Assembly: GCF_001189955.1 (NCBI RefSeq)
Contig: NZ_LFLT01000007.1
Location: 1-64,000 of the forward strand
Length of the DNA stretch: 64,000 nucleotides
From: Herbaspirillum chlorophenolicum
Lineage (GTDB): Bacteria; Pseudomonadota; Gammaproteobacteria; Burkholderiales; Burkholderiaceae_D
Direction: 5' to 3'
Part shown: positions 1 through 10,020 of the stretch, piece by piece
Numbering within the stretch: the stretch's first letter is position 1
How the letters are laid out: every line of letters starts with the position of its first letter
The notes under the pieces: model-generated
The model's database searches: none
What the model was told of the DNA's origin: nothing
What the model saw: the letters and a program-made list of their open reading frames with translations, nothing else
Made by a program: the position numbers and the translations under genes

Positions 1-42
1 ATGAAATACTGCCTCCGCTGCTCCAGCCATCGAAGAAATCTA

Positions 43-206
43 AGGCAGCGCTGAATAAGTCCCCCGCGATGTGGCGCGCCCCGGATTGGGATGGGCTGCA
101 AGGCGCAAACCACAGCCGGGCTGGCGGCCCGGCGAGGATTTGCAACGCCGCAGACCGCCCAATCCGGGGATGCGACACGCGCGGGGGACTTATTCAGCGC
201 TGCCTA
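43..206. repeat. Near-palindromic repeat element (MITE/REP-like)
   Basis: Positions 43-68 and 181-206 region form a 26-base perfect inverted repeat beginning AGGCAGCGCTGAATAAGTCC on the left. A second matching arm, CCCCGGATTGGG (79-90), pairs with 158-169. Further inward, partial matches (GGCG..CAAA, GCCGGG) continue, so the whole 164-base stretch folds on itself. No open reading frame of convincing quality lies inside and no clear target-site duplication is visible. It sits directly upstream of the dehydrogenase gene, so its transcript would form a large leader hairpin. Bases 1-42 contain no gene I can support. A non-autonomous IS remnant or a REP/BIME-like unit are both possible. Confidence 0.75.
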
Positions 207-244
207 ACTGGAGAGGCCGAATAAAACAACACCAGGAGACAACC

Positions 245-994
245 GTGTTACTCAAAGACAAGATCGCCGTGATCACCGGCGCGGCTTCCGCGCGCGGCAT
301 CGGCAAAGCGGTGGCGCGCCTGTTCGCGCAGCAGGGCGGCCGCGTCGCCATCCTCGACCTCGACGAAGGCGCAGCTGCAGCGGCAGCCGCCGACATCGGC
401 CCGGGCCACATCGGCCTGGCCTGCAACGTCACCGCCAGGGGCGACTGCGAACGCGCGGCGAAGGAAGTGATCAAGCGCCTCGGCCATGTCGACATCCTCG
501 TCAACAATGCCGGCATCACGCAGCCGCTGAAGATCATGGATATCGGCCCGGAAAACTACGAGGCCGTCACCGACGTCTCGTTGCGCGGCACGCTGTACAT
601 GAGCCAGGCGCTGATCCCGCATATGCGCTCGCGCAGGAGCGGCTCGATCGTTTGCCTGTCGTCGGTCTCGGCGCAGCGTGGCGGCGGCATCTTCGGCGGC
701 CCGCACTATTCGGCCGCCAAGGCCGGGGTGCTGGGGCTGGCGCGTGCGATGGCGCGCGAGCTGGGGCCGGACAACATCCGCGTCAACTCGCTCACGCCCG
801 GCCTGATCCTGACCGACATCACCGGCGGCAAGCTGACCGAGCAGATGAAGACCGAGATCCTCAAAGGCATCCCGCTCAATCGCCTGGGCGAGGCGCAGGA
901 CGTGGCCAACAGCTGCCTGTTCCTGGCCAGCGACCTGTCGTCGTATCTCACCGGCGTCACGCTGGATGTGAACGGCGGCATGCTGATCCACTAG
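245..994 (+). CDS. Short-chain dehydrogenase/reductase (SDR)
   Basis: NAD(P)-dependent oxidoreductase of the classical SDR family, 249 aa. The cofactor motif TGAASARGIG is at residues 11-20, NNAG at 87-90, and the catalytic Ser/Tyr/Lys set is about S139, Y155 and K159. I start it at GTG 245, where AGGAGA lies a few bases upstream and the usual SDR N-terminus (KDKIAVITGA) begins. A longer frame from 71 would read through the palindromic repeat and is unlikely. It is followed after 9 bases by the split transketolase genes and then a TRAP transporter, so it probably oxidises or reduces a sugar or polyol taken up by that transporter. The substrate cannot be told from sequence; fabG-like annotation would be over-specific. 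Confidence 0.9.
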   Translation: MLLKDKIAVITGAASARGIGKAVARLFAQQGGRVAILDLDEGAAAAAAADIGPGHIGLACNVTARGDCERAAKEVIKRLGHVDILVNNAGITQPLKIMDIGPENYEAVTDVSLRGTLYMSQALIPHMRSRRSGSIVCLSSVSAQRGGGIFGGPHYSAAKAGVLGLARAMARELGPDNIRVNSLTPGLILTDITGGKLTEQMKTEILKGIPLNRLGEAQDVANSCLFLASDLSSYLTGVTLDVNGGMLIH

Positions 995-1003
995 GAGCCC
1001 ATC

Positions 1004-1843
1004 ATGAGCACAACTGAAAAAAATCTGACCCTCGCCGAACGCGCCTACCGCATCCGCAAGAAAGCGCTGCGCATGGGCGAGGTACAAGGCCAGGGCTACA
1101 TCGCGCAGGCGCTCGGCATTGCCGATGTCCTCGCAGTGGCTTACTTCCGTGCGCTGCGTTACAAGCCGGACGATCCGCATTGGGAAGAACGCGACCGTTT
1201 CCTGCTGTCGATCGGGCATTACGCCATCGCCCTGTACGCGGTGCTGATCGAGGCCGGCGTCTTGCCGGAAGAGGAACTGGAAACCTACGGCGGCGACGAC
1301 AGCCGCCTGCCGATGTCGGGCATGGCGGCCTATACGCCCGGCATGGAAATCACCGGCGGCTCGCTCGGGCAAGGCTTGACGGTCGCGGTCGGCATGTCGC
1401 TTGGATTGAAGCGCAAGAAATCTTCTTCTTTCGTCTACAACCTGCTGTCGGACGGCGAACTCGACGAAGGAGCAACCTGGGAAGCGGCGATGTCGGCAGC
1501 ACACTGGAAGCTGGGCAACCTGATCGCCATCGTCGATGTCAATAACCAGCAGGCCGACGGCCCGTCCAGGAGCGTGCTCAACTTCGAACCGCTGGCGGAC
1601 AAATGGGAAGCCTTCGGCTGGTATGTGCAGCGTGTGGACGGCAACAATCTCAAGGAAGTGGTTGCGGCATTTGACCGTGCGCGCGTACTGGCAGAAGACA
1701 AGCCGCGCGTGATTATTTGCGACACCAAGATGTGCAAGGGCGTGCCTTTCCTCGAAGGGCGAGAGAAGAATCACTTTATCCGTGTCGACCCCGATGAGTG
1801 GCAACTGGCGCTCGATACGCTTTATGTCGGGAGCGAAGCATGA
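1004..1843 (+). CDS. Transketolase, N-terminal (thiamine diphosphate-binding) subunit
   Basis: 279-aa protein corresponding to the N-terminal third of transketolase. The ThDP/metal signature appears as SDGELDEG (about residues 150-157), followed by VNN about 25 residues later. The first Gly of the usual GDG is Ser here. GGSLGQGL, typical of the family, is present. Split transketolases transfer two-carbon ketol units; many serve dedicated catabolic routes rather than the pentose phosphate pathway. TAGGAGCCC lies just upstream of ATG 1004. The stop overlaps the next start by four bases (ATGA), as expected for two subunits made in equal amounts. Context (SDR upstream, TRAP transporter downstream) points to a peripheral sugar-degradation pathway. 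Confidence 0.92.
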   Translation: MSTTEKNLTLAERAYRIRKKALRMGEVQGQGYIAQALGIADVLAVAYFRALRYKPDDPHWEERDRFLLSIGHYAIALYAVLIEAGVLPEEELETYGGDDSRLPMSGMAAYTPGMEITGGSLGQGLTVAVGMSLGLKRKKSSSFVYNLLSDGELDEGATWEAAMSAAHWKLGNLIAIVDVNNQQADGPSRSVLNFEPLADKWEAFGWYVQRVDGNNLKEVVAAFDRARVLAEDKPRVIICDTKMCKGVPFLEGREKNHFIRVDPDEWQLALDTLYVGSEA

Positions 1844-2880
1844 ATCAAGCCGTGAAAAAATCCAGTGCAGCCATTGAAGCAAAAACAGATGCGCCGGCCA
1901 AGCCGCGCCTGACCACCTCGGCCATGATCGCTTCGCTGGCGGCGGAAGGGCAGGCCACGCGCCCGGCGCCGTTCGGTCATGCGCTGGCCGAGCTGGCCAA
2001 CGTGCGCGCCGACATCGTCGGCATGACCGCCGATCTGGCCAAATACACCGACCTGCACATCTTCGCCAAGGAACACCCTGACCGTTTCTATGAAATGGGC
2101 ATGGCCGAGCAGTTGCTGATGGGCGCGGCAGCCGGCATGGCGCGCGAAGGCATGGTGCCGTTTGCCACCACCTATGCAGTGTTCGCCTCGCGCCGCGCCT
2201 ATGACTTTATCTGCATGGCGATTGCGGAAGAAAGCCTCAACGTCAAGATCGTCGCCGCCTTGCCGGGGCTGACCACCGGTTACGGCCCGAGCCACCAGGC
2301 CACCGACGACCTAGCGATTTTCCGCGCCATGCCCAACCTGACCGTGGTCGATCCCTGCGACGCACTCGACATCGAACAGGCGGTGCCGCAGATTGCCGCG
2401 CATCAGGGGCCGGTTTACATGCGCCTGCTGCGCGGCAACGTGCCGGCGGTGCTGGATGAATACAACTACAAGTTCGAACTGGGCCGTGCCAAGATGATTC
2501 GCGACGGCCGCGACGTGCTGATCATCTCCACCGGCCTGATGACCATGCGCGCGCTGGAAGCGGCCAAGCTGCTGCAAAAGGACAGCGTCGACGTCGGTGT
2601 GCTGCACGTGCCGACCATCAAGCCGCTCGATGAGGAAACCATCCGCAGGGAAGCGGCAAAGAGCGGCCGCATGGTCGTCGTCGCGGAAAACCATTCGGTC
2701 GTCGGCGGTCTCGGCGAGGCCGTGGCCGGCGTGCTGATGCGCGCCAACGTGCGGCCGCTGGCTTTCCGCCAGATCGGTTTGCCGGATGCCTTCCTCGATG
2801 CCGGCGCCTTGCCGACGCTGCACGATCGCTATCGCATTTCGGCGGCGGTGATGGCGGGCGATATCAAGTCTTGGTTGTGA
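1840..2880 (+). CDS. Transketolase, C-terminal (pyrimidine-binding) subunit
   Basis: 346-aa partner of the preceding gene, covering the Pyr and C-terminal transketolase domains. The catalytic glutamate lies in EMGMAEQLLMG (about residues 85-95), and the loop GLTTGYGPSHQATDDLA is the family signature. The C-terminal domain carries VVVAENHSVVGGLGEAV. ATG 1840 overlaps the TGA of the N-terminal subunit, which fixes the start and suggests translational coupling. About 45 N-terminal residues, rich in Ala, Lys and Thr, precede the conserved domain and look like a flexible tail. With the SDR and TRAP genes it probably forms one operon; the phosphorylated sugar it acts on is unknown. Confidence 0.92.
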   Translation: MNQAVKKSSAAIEAKTDAPAKPRLTTSAMIASLAAEGQATRPAPFGHALAELANVRADIVGMTADLAKYTDLHIFAKEHPDRFYEMGMAEQLLMGAAAGMAREGMVPFATTYAVFASRRAYDFICMAIAEESLNVKIVAALPGLTTGYGPSHQATDDLAIFRAMPNLTVVDPCDALDIEQAVPQIAAHQGPVYMRLLRGNVPAVLDEYNYKFELGRAKMIRDGRDVLIISTGLMTMRALEAAKLLQKDSVDVGVLHVPTIKPLDEETIRREAAKSGRMVVVAENHSVVGGLGEAVAGVLMRANVRPLAFRQIGLPDAFLDAGALPTLHDRYRISAAVMAGDIKSWL

Positions 2881-3026
2881 GTCCAATGATGATGGCATCG
2901 ACAGGAAAGGAGGACGGCAGACAATCGCCTGCGTGACAGCGCGGCGTTGATTTCAAAAAAGCGGCAAGCCGGTCAGGGCCATCGCGTCGTCCGGTGCAAA
3001 GCCGCATACACCCAGAGGAGACAGAC

Positions 3027-4016
3027 ATGAAAAAATTATTCCCATGCATTTCGGCAATGCTGGCCGCGCTGACCTTCGGCTTGGCCGCGCAGGCAGCCGC
3101 GCAAACACCAATCAAGCTGACGCTCGGCCACAATGCCGCGCCCGGCAATCCGAAAGCCGAAGGCACGCTCAAATTCGCCGAGTTGGTGAAAGCCAAAAGC
3201 AACGGCCGCATCACGGTGCAAGTCGCCGGCGCCGCGCAGCTGGGCGAGGACCTGACCATGATTTCCGCGCTCAGAACCGGAACGCTGGACATGAGCGCCA
3301 ACTCCCAGGGGCCGATGTCGTCGGTGGTGCCGGAGCTGGCGGCGTTGGGCATGCCGTTCCTGTTTGCCAATCTGCAGCAGGCATGGGCGCTGCTGGATGG
3401 ACCGATAGGCCAGGACCTGGCCAAACGGTTCGAGGCCAAGAACATGGTTCTGATCGCCTGGTTCGACAACGGCATTCGCCAGACCACCAACAGCAAGCAT
3501 CCGATCGCCAAGCCTGACGACCTCAAGGGCCTGAAGATACGCACGCCCGCCGATCCGGTGACGGTCGATATGTTCCAGGCCATGGGCGCCAGCACGCAGC
3601 AGATCAATTTTTCCGAACTGTATATCGCCTTGCAGCAGGGCGTGGTCGACGGGCAGGAAAATCCGCTGGCCAATATCCATTCGTCCAAGCTGCATGAGGT
3701 GCAGAAATATATGTCGATGACCAACCACAAGTACGAGTCGACGCCGGTGCTGATGAGCGCGATCACCTGGAAGCGCCTGTCCGATGCCGACCGCAAACTG
3801 GTGCGCGAGGCCGCGGCGGAAGCGACTGTGTTCCAGCGCAAGCTGGTGGCCGATTCGGACGAGAAGCTGCTGGCCGAATACAAGAGCAATCCTTCCGTGC
3901 AAGTCAACAGCCCCGACCTGGCGCCGTTCAAGGCTGCCACCAAGGTAGTCTGGGACAACTGGGAGAAAAAACCATTTGGCGATTTCGTCCGGACGCTGCG
4001 CAGCACCGTCCGGTAA
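3027..4016 (+). CDS. TRAP transporter solute-binding protein (DctP family)
   Basis: Periplasmic substrate receptor of a TRAP transporter, 329 aa. A Sec signal peptide (MKKLFPCISAMLAALTFGLA..., cleavage probably after AQAAA) precedes KLTLGHNAAPGNPKAEG, the start of a DctP domain. The family-conserved stretch GVVDGQENPLANI is present near residue 212, including the Asn region that helps bind a carboxylate or acidic sugar. AGAGGAG upstream of ATG 3027 sets the start. A 146-base gap from the transketolase gene could hold a secondary promoter, though I see no convincing one. DctP proteins usually bind organic acids, uronates or aldonates, which limits candidate substrates for the whole operon. Confidence 0.95.
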   Translation: MKKLFPCISAMLAALTFGLAAQAAAQTPIKLTLGHNAAPGNPKAEGTLKFAELVKAKSNGRITVQVAGAAQLGEDLTMISALRTGTLDMSANSQGPMSSVVPELAALGMPFLFANLQQAWALLDGPIGQDLAKRFEAKNMVLIAWFDNGIRQTTNSKHPIAKPDDLKGLKIRTPADPVTVDMFQAMGASTQQINFSELYIALQQGVVDGQENPLANIHSSKLHEVQKYMSMTNHKYESTPVLMSAITWKRLSDADRKLVREAAAEATVFQRKLVADSDEKLLAEYKSNPSVQVNSPDLAPFKAATKVVWDNWEKKPFGDFVRTLRSTVR

Positions 4017-4029
4017 GGGAGGATCGATC

Positions 4030-4569
4030 ATGAGCTGGAAAGAACTCTGCATATCCGCCGCCAATGCGACGGAAAAAAATATCGAACGGCTCTGCCACTT
4101 CATGTTGCTGAGCACCGGCCTGTGCCTGCTGGCCATCCTGACCCTCACGGTAATTTTGCGCTATGGCATGGAAACCAGCGTCAATGCCTCTTCCGAACTG
4201 GTGGCGCTGCTGTTCCCGGTATTCGTCATGGCCGGTATCGCACAGGCGGCCTTGCAAGGCGCGCACGTTGCCACGCAGTTGCTGCTCAATTCGCTCAATG
4301 CCGAATGGCGCATCCGCTTGACCCTGCTGATCCATGCCGTGACCGCGAGTACGTATCTCTGGCTGGCGTGGTACGCGTTCCAGAGCGCCGTCATCGCCCA
4401 CGATGAGCTAAGCACCATCCTGCATGTGCCGGGCAGTGTCGGCTATGGCGCGCTGGCAGTGGGCCTGGGGCTGGTCGGCGTCTGCAGCGTGGCGGCTATC
4501 GTGCGCCATTTGCTGGCCGGTGAAGCGGTGCATGTCAATCTGGCCGAAGCTGGCCCGGGGGTGGTATGA
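4030..4569 (+). CDS. TRAP transporter small permease (DctQ family)
   Basis: 179-aa integral membrane protein with four hydrophobic segments (roughly residues 20-42, 55-75, 95-115, 135-157), the expected topology of the DctQ small subunit. It joins the large DctM permease to form the inner-membrane transporter, driven by a sodium or proton gradient. ATG 4030 is preceded by GGGAGGATCG, a good ribosome-binding site, and lies 13 bases after dctP. Its stop overlaps the dctM start (ATGA). Sequence conservation in this family is low, so the call rests on topology and on its place between dctP and dctM. Confidence 0.9.
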   Translation: MSWKELCISAANATEKNIERLCHFMLLSTGLCLLAILTLTVILRYGMETSVNASSELVALLFPVFVMAGIAQAALQGAHVATQLLLNSLNAEWRIRLTLLIHAVTASTYLWLAWYAFQSAVIAHDELSTILHVPGSVGYGALAVGLGLVGVCSVAAIVRHLLAGEAVHVNLAEAGPGVV

Positions 4570-5828
4570 GCCTGATCATGGCCTTGATTTTCGCCTTGCT
4601 GCTGGCATTGTCGTTTCCGGTGGCGCATGCACTGGTGGTCGGCTCCACGCTGGGCATCATGTCGTCCGATCATTTGCCGCTGTTTGCCATCATCCAGCAA
4701 TTGTTCGCGCCGACGCAGAGTTTTCCGCTGATCGCGATTCCGTTCTTCGTGATGGCCGGGGACCTGATGATGAACGGCAAGCTGGGGCAATACCTGATCG
4801 ACTTCGCGACCGATCTGGTGGGGCGTTTTCGCGGCGGGCATGCGCAGGTCAGCGTGCTGGGTTCGACGCTGTTCGGCGGCGTGTCCGGCTCGGCCGTGGC
4901 CGACGCCACGGCGCTGGGTTCGGTACTGGTGCCCTGGCAAAAGAAGATGGGGTATCCCCCAGCCTTTTGCGGTGCCACGATCGCCGCGGCATCGACCATC
5001 GATATCCTGATACCGCCGTCGATTCCCTTGATCCTGTATGCCTTGATGTCGAACGCGTCGATCGGCGGATTGTTCTTCGCCGGTATCTTGCCGGGCTTGC
5101 TGCTGGCAGTGGGTTTCCTGATGGTCTGCAATATCAGCGCCAGGCTGCGCGGGTTTCCCTACGAGAAGAAACCGGTGGCATGGGGCCTGATGTTCAGGCG
5201 CGGCATCTATGCCGCACCGGCCCTGATGCTGCCGGTGTTCATCCTGATCGCCTTGCGTTTCGGCGTGGCCACGCCGACTGAAATCAGCACGATTGCAGTG
5301 ACCTATTCCTTGCTGGCGTCGGCTTTCATTTACCGCGACCTGTCCTGGGACCGGGTCAAGCGTGCGATGATTTTTGCCGGCGTGGCAACCGGTGTGGTGA
5401 TGCTGCTGATCATGGCCTCCACGGCGGCTGGCTGGGTGCTGACGCTGGAGCAGATACCGGAGCGTTTCATCGATTGGGCCAAGGGCAATTTCCATACGGC
5501 GACAACGGTGCTGCTGTTGATGAACGGCGTGATGCTGGTGGTCGGCATGTTCATCGACCTGCCGGCGGCGATTTTGTTGCTGGCGCCGCTGTTCGTGCCG
5601 CTGGCGCAAACCTACGGCATCGACCTGACGCAACTGGGCATCATCATGGTGGTCAACCTGGCCATTGGCTTATATACGCCACCGGTCGGCACCACGCTGT
5701 TCATCGGCAGCATGCTGGCGAAAACCAGCATCGGCGGGACCGTGCGTGAATTGTTGCCGTTCTATGCGGTGGCCTTGATCGTACTCGGCCTGATGAGCTA
5801 TATCCCGGCATTGACCTTGAGACTGTAG
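4566..5828 (+). CDS. TRAP transporter large permease (DctM family)
   Basis: 420-aa polytopic permease with about 12 hydrophobic segments. Signature stretches of the family are visible: FPLIAIPFFVMAGDLM, LFGGVSGSAVADATALGS, and DILIPPSIPLILYALM. This is the ion-coupled translocation subunit. Its ATG overlaps the dctQ stop by four bases, giving translational coupling. It is the last gene of the catabolic operon; a strong intrinsic terminator follows 17 bases after the stop codon. Length matches the family norm of about 425 aa. Confidence 0.95.
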   Translation: MSLIMALIFALLLALSFPVAHALVVGSTLGIMSSDHLPLFAIIQQLFAPTQSFPLIAIPFFVMAGDLMMNGKLGQYLIDFATDLVGRFRGGHAQVSVLGSTLFGGVSGSAVADATALGSVLVPWQKKMGYPPAFCGATIAAASTIDILIPPSIPLILYALMSNASIGGLFFAGILPGLLLAVGFLMVCNISARLRGFPYEKKPVAWGLMFRRGIYAAPALMLPVFILIALRFGVATPTEISTIAVTYSLLASAFIYRDLSWDRVKRAMIFAGVATGVVMLLIMASTAAGWVLTLEQIPERFIDWAKGNFHTATTVLLLMNGVMLVVGMFIDLPAAILLLAPLFVPLAQTYGIDLTQLGIIMVVNLAIGLYTPPVGTTLFIGSMLAKTSIGGTVRELLPFYAVALIVLGLMSYIPALTLRL

Positions 5829-5845
5829 GCGGCAACAGCATGCAG

Positions 5846-5870
5846 AGGCCGGCATTTGCCGGCCTTTTTT
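5846..5870 (+). terminator. Intrinsic terminator after the TRAP operon
   Basis: An 8-base stem AGGCCGGC / GCCGGCCT with an ATTT loop is followed by five T residues. It ends the dehydrogenase-transketolase-TRAP transcription unit and insulates it from the thiamine leader. Confidence 0.93.
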
Positions 5871-5902
5871 GCCTATGTTGCAAATACGGAATGACGCGAT
5901 GC

Positions 5903-5933
5903 AACGCATCATTTTGATGAAGGATGATGCGTT
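5903..5933. promoter_or_regulatory. Inverted repeat upstream of the thiC leader
   Basis: AACGCATCAT (5903-5912) and ATGATGCGTT (5924-5933) form a perfect 10-base inverted repeat separated by 11 bases. It ends about 20 bases before the -10-like TAGAAT. It could be a protein operator overlapping the promoter or a remnant hairpin; there is no T-tract to make it a terminator. Confidence 0.4.
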
Positions 5934-5952
5934 CGCGTGCCGATTATGGGTG

Positions 5953-5958
5953 TAGAAT
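5953..5958 (+). promoter_or_regulatory. Candidate -10 box for the thiamine operon
   Basis: TAGAAT sits about 45 bases before the TPP riboswitch, in the right place for a sigma-70 -10 element giving a leader of about 210 bases. No good -35 hexamer is visible at the right spacing, so this is tentative. Confidence 0.35.
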
Positions 5959-6002
5959 CCGGCCCACGACGTTTGAAACCGAACGAAGTAAGAGAAACAA
6001 AT

Positions 6003-8091
<2,089 letters not shown>

Positions 8092-8099
8092 GCCTTGCC

Positions 8100-8300
8100 A
8101 TGCAGATCGAACTGAACGGCAAGCCGCATCCCTTGCCGGATGGCTTTACGCTGGAGCAGTTGGTTGCTTCGCTGGAGCTTTCCGGGAAGGCGGTGGCGGT
8201 GGCGGTCAACCGGCAAGTGGTGCCTGCGCAGCAATGGGCGCAGCGTTTGCTGGCGGAGACCGACAAGGTCGATGTGGTAAGGGCAATCGGAGGCGGCTGA
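8100..8300 (+). CDS. thiS: Sulfur carrier protein ThiS
   Basis: 66-aa ubiquitin-like protein ending in the required Gly-Gly tail (AIGGG). The C-terminal glycine is adenylated and thiocarboxylated, then donates sulfur for the thiazole ring. MQIELNGKP is the standard ThiS N-terminus, so I use ATG 8100; an in-frame ATG at 8088 overlaps the thiC stop (ATGA) and would add four residues. Lies between thiC and thiG as in many betaproteobacteria. No thiF-type activating enzyme is in the window. Confidence 0.93.
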   Translation: MQIELNGKPHPLPDGFTLEQLVASLELSGKAVAVAVNRQVVPAQQWAQRLLAETDKVDVVRAIGGG

Positions 8301-8368
8301 GCTACCGCGTCGTCCTGACGAAAGCCGGGACCCGGCGGCATTCATCGCCCCACAAGAAAGGATTTGAA

Positions 8369-9178
8369 ATGAACATGAACGACACGCCCGCGCTGGCACA
8401 GGACGCGGGCCTGACCATCGCCGGAAAAACCTACCGCTCGCGTCTTCTGGTAGGCAGCGGCAAGTACAAGGACCTGAACGAGACGAGCGAGGCAACCATC
8501 GCCAGCGGCGCCGAGATCATCACCGTGGCGATCCGCCGCGTCAACATCGGCCAGGACCCCAACGCCCCCAGCCTGCTGGACGTGGTGCCGCCCTCGGAAT
8601 TCACCATCCTGCCCAACACCGCCGGCTGTTATAACGCACAGGATGCGGTCTACACGCTGCAACTGGCGCGCGAACTGCTGGGCGGGCACAAGCTGGTGAA
8701 GCTGGAAGTGCTGGGCGACGAGAAGACGCTGTTCCCCAACATGCCGGAGACGCTCAAGGCAGCCGAGGCCCTGGTCAAGGACGGCTTCGACGTGATGGTG
8801 TATTGCAGCGACGACCCGATCCAGGCGCGCATGCTGGAAGACCTGGGCGTGGCGGCGGTGATGCCGCTGGCCTCGCTGATCGGTTCCGGCATGGGCATCC
8901 TCAACCCGTGGAACCTGTCGCTGATCATCGAGCAGGCCAGGGTGCCGGTACTGGTCGATGCCGGTGTGGGCACGGCATCGGACGCGGCCATCGCAATGGA
9001 GTTGGGCTGCGACGGCGTGCTGATGAACAGCGCGATTGCCGGCGCGCGCGACCCCATCCGCATGGCGCGCGCGATGAAGCTGGCGGTGGAGGCGGGACGT
9101 GAAGCCTTCCTCTCGGGCCGCATCCCGCGAAAGTTCAACGCATCGCCATCCTCGCCGATGGCCGGACGCGTGGCCTGA
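8369..9178 (+). CDS. thiG: Thiazole synthase ThiG
   Basis: Forms the thiazole phosphate from deoxyxylulose 5-phosphate, dehydroglycine and ThiS thiocarboxylate. 269 aa TIM barrel; the Schiff-base lysine is K111 in [10 protein letters not shown], and the phosphate-binding end [22 protein letters not shown] is intact. ATG 8369 follows AAAGGATTTGAA; an upstream frame from 8234 overlaps thiS in another frame and is rejected. The C-terminus ([19 protein letters not shown]) is slightly longer than the minimal enzyme. Third gene of the operon. Confidence 0.97.
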   Translation: MNMNDTPALAQDAGLTIAGKTYRSRLLVGSGKYKDLNETSEATIASGAEIITVAIRRVNIGQDPNAPSLLDVVPPSEFTILPNTAGCYNAQDAVYTLQLARELLGGHKLVKLEVLGDEKTLFPNMPETLKAAEALVKDGFDVMVYCSDDPIQARMLEDLGVAAVMPLASLIGSGMGILNPWNLSLIIEQARVPVLVDAGVGTASDAAIAMELGCDGVLMNSAIAGARDPIRMARAMKLAVEAGREAFLSGRIPRKFNASPSSPMAGRVA

Positions 9179-9179
9179 T

Positions 9180-10004
9180 ATGGCGGCCAGCTATCGTCTT
9201 GCGCCACCCTGCGTGCTGGTGTTTTCCGGTTCCGACCCCAGCGGCGGCGCCGGCATGCAGGCGGATATCCCCGCCATCAGCGCGCTCGGCTGCCATCCGC
9301 TGTCGGTGCCGACCGCGCTGACGGTGCAGGACAACGTCAGCGTGTTCGCGGTGCATGCGCTCGATCCGGAACTGGTGCGCCACCAGGCCCAGGTGCTGAT
9401 CGACCGTTTTGACATCGCCGCGGTCAAGCTCGGCATCGCCGGCAGCCGCGAAAACGCCGAAACGATCGCGGCGCTGATCGGCCAGTTGCGTGCGAAGAAT
9501 CCGGCGCTGCCGGTCGTGCTCGATCCGGTGCTGGCCAACGGCAAAGGGGACAATCTTTCGAAGGACGATGCCGCGCGCGTGATCGAGCCCTTGTATGCGC
9601 TGGCCACCGTCATCACGCCCAACCTCAACGAGGCGCAGCGCCTGTGCGGCGACGTGCCGGCGCTGCAGCAGGCCCGGGAATTGATGCGCCGGGGATGCCA
9701 GCACGTGCTGCTCAAGGGAGGCCACGGTGCGCAGCAGGAGGATGTGGTCAACCGCTGGTATGCCGGCCAGCCGGATGCGGGGGAAAGCGCCAATTGGCGC
9801 TGGACTCGCCTGCCGGATGAATTCCACGGCAGCGGCTGCACGCTGGCTGCAGCGCTGTCGGCCTGCCTGGCGCGCGGATTGGCCATGCGCGAAGCGATCG
9901 ACCTGGCCCAGCGCTACACGCAGCACGCCTTATCCACCTCTTATGCTATCGCGGCCGGGCAGCGTATCCCGAACCGCATCGCCTTATTCGACACCGCGCA
10001 TTGA
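9180..10004 (+). CDS. thiD: Hydroxymethylpyrimidine/phosphomethylpyrimidine kinase ThiD
   Basis: Phosphorylates HMP and HMP-phosphate to HMP diphosphate, the substrate of ThiE. 274 aa ribokinase-fold protein with GSDPSGGAGMQAD near residues 17-29 and the C-terminal anion hole HGSGCTLAAALSA. ATG 9180 lies one base after the thiG stop, so translation is probably coupled. The fold is otherwise standard. It carries no ThiE fusion. Confidence 0.95.
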   Translation: MAASYRLAPPCVLVFSGSDPSGGAGMQADIPAISALGCHPLSVPTALTVQDNVSVFAVHALDPELVRHQAQVLIDRFDIAAVKLGIAGSRENAETIAALIGQLRAKNPALPVVLDPVLANGKGDNLSKDDAARVIEPLYALATVITPNLNEAQRLCGDVPALQQARELMRRGCQHVLLKGGHGAQQEDVVNRWYAGQPDAGESANWRWTRLPDEFHGSGCTLAAALSACLARGLAMREAIDLAQRYTQHALSTSYAIAAGQRIPNRIALFDTAH

Positions 10005-10020
10005 GCGGCAGGAGCACGAC

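Noticed and set aside
1-54. Short frame beginning ATG AAA TAC TGC at the window edge, resembling the start of sugar amidotransferases
   Set aside because: Only 17 codons before a stop, running into the palindromic repeat; likely chance.
248-1882. 544-codon reading frame on the minus strand opposite the dehydrogenase and transketolase genes
   Set aside because: High-GC antisense shadow; His/Arg/Ala-rich with no domain, while the plus strand shows complete families.
1004-2880. Assignment of the split transketolase to a named route such as apulose or sulfosugar degradation
   Set aside because: The kinase, isomerase and sulfosugar-specific genes that would define those routes are not in the window.
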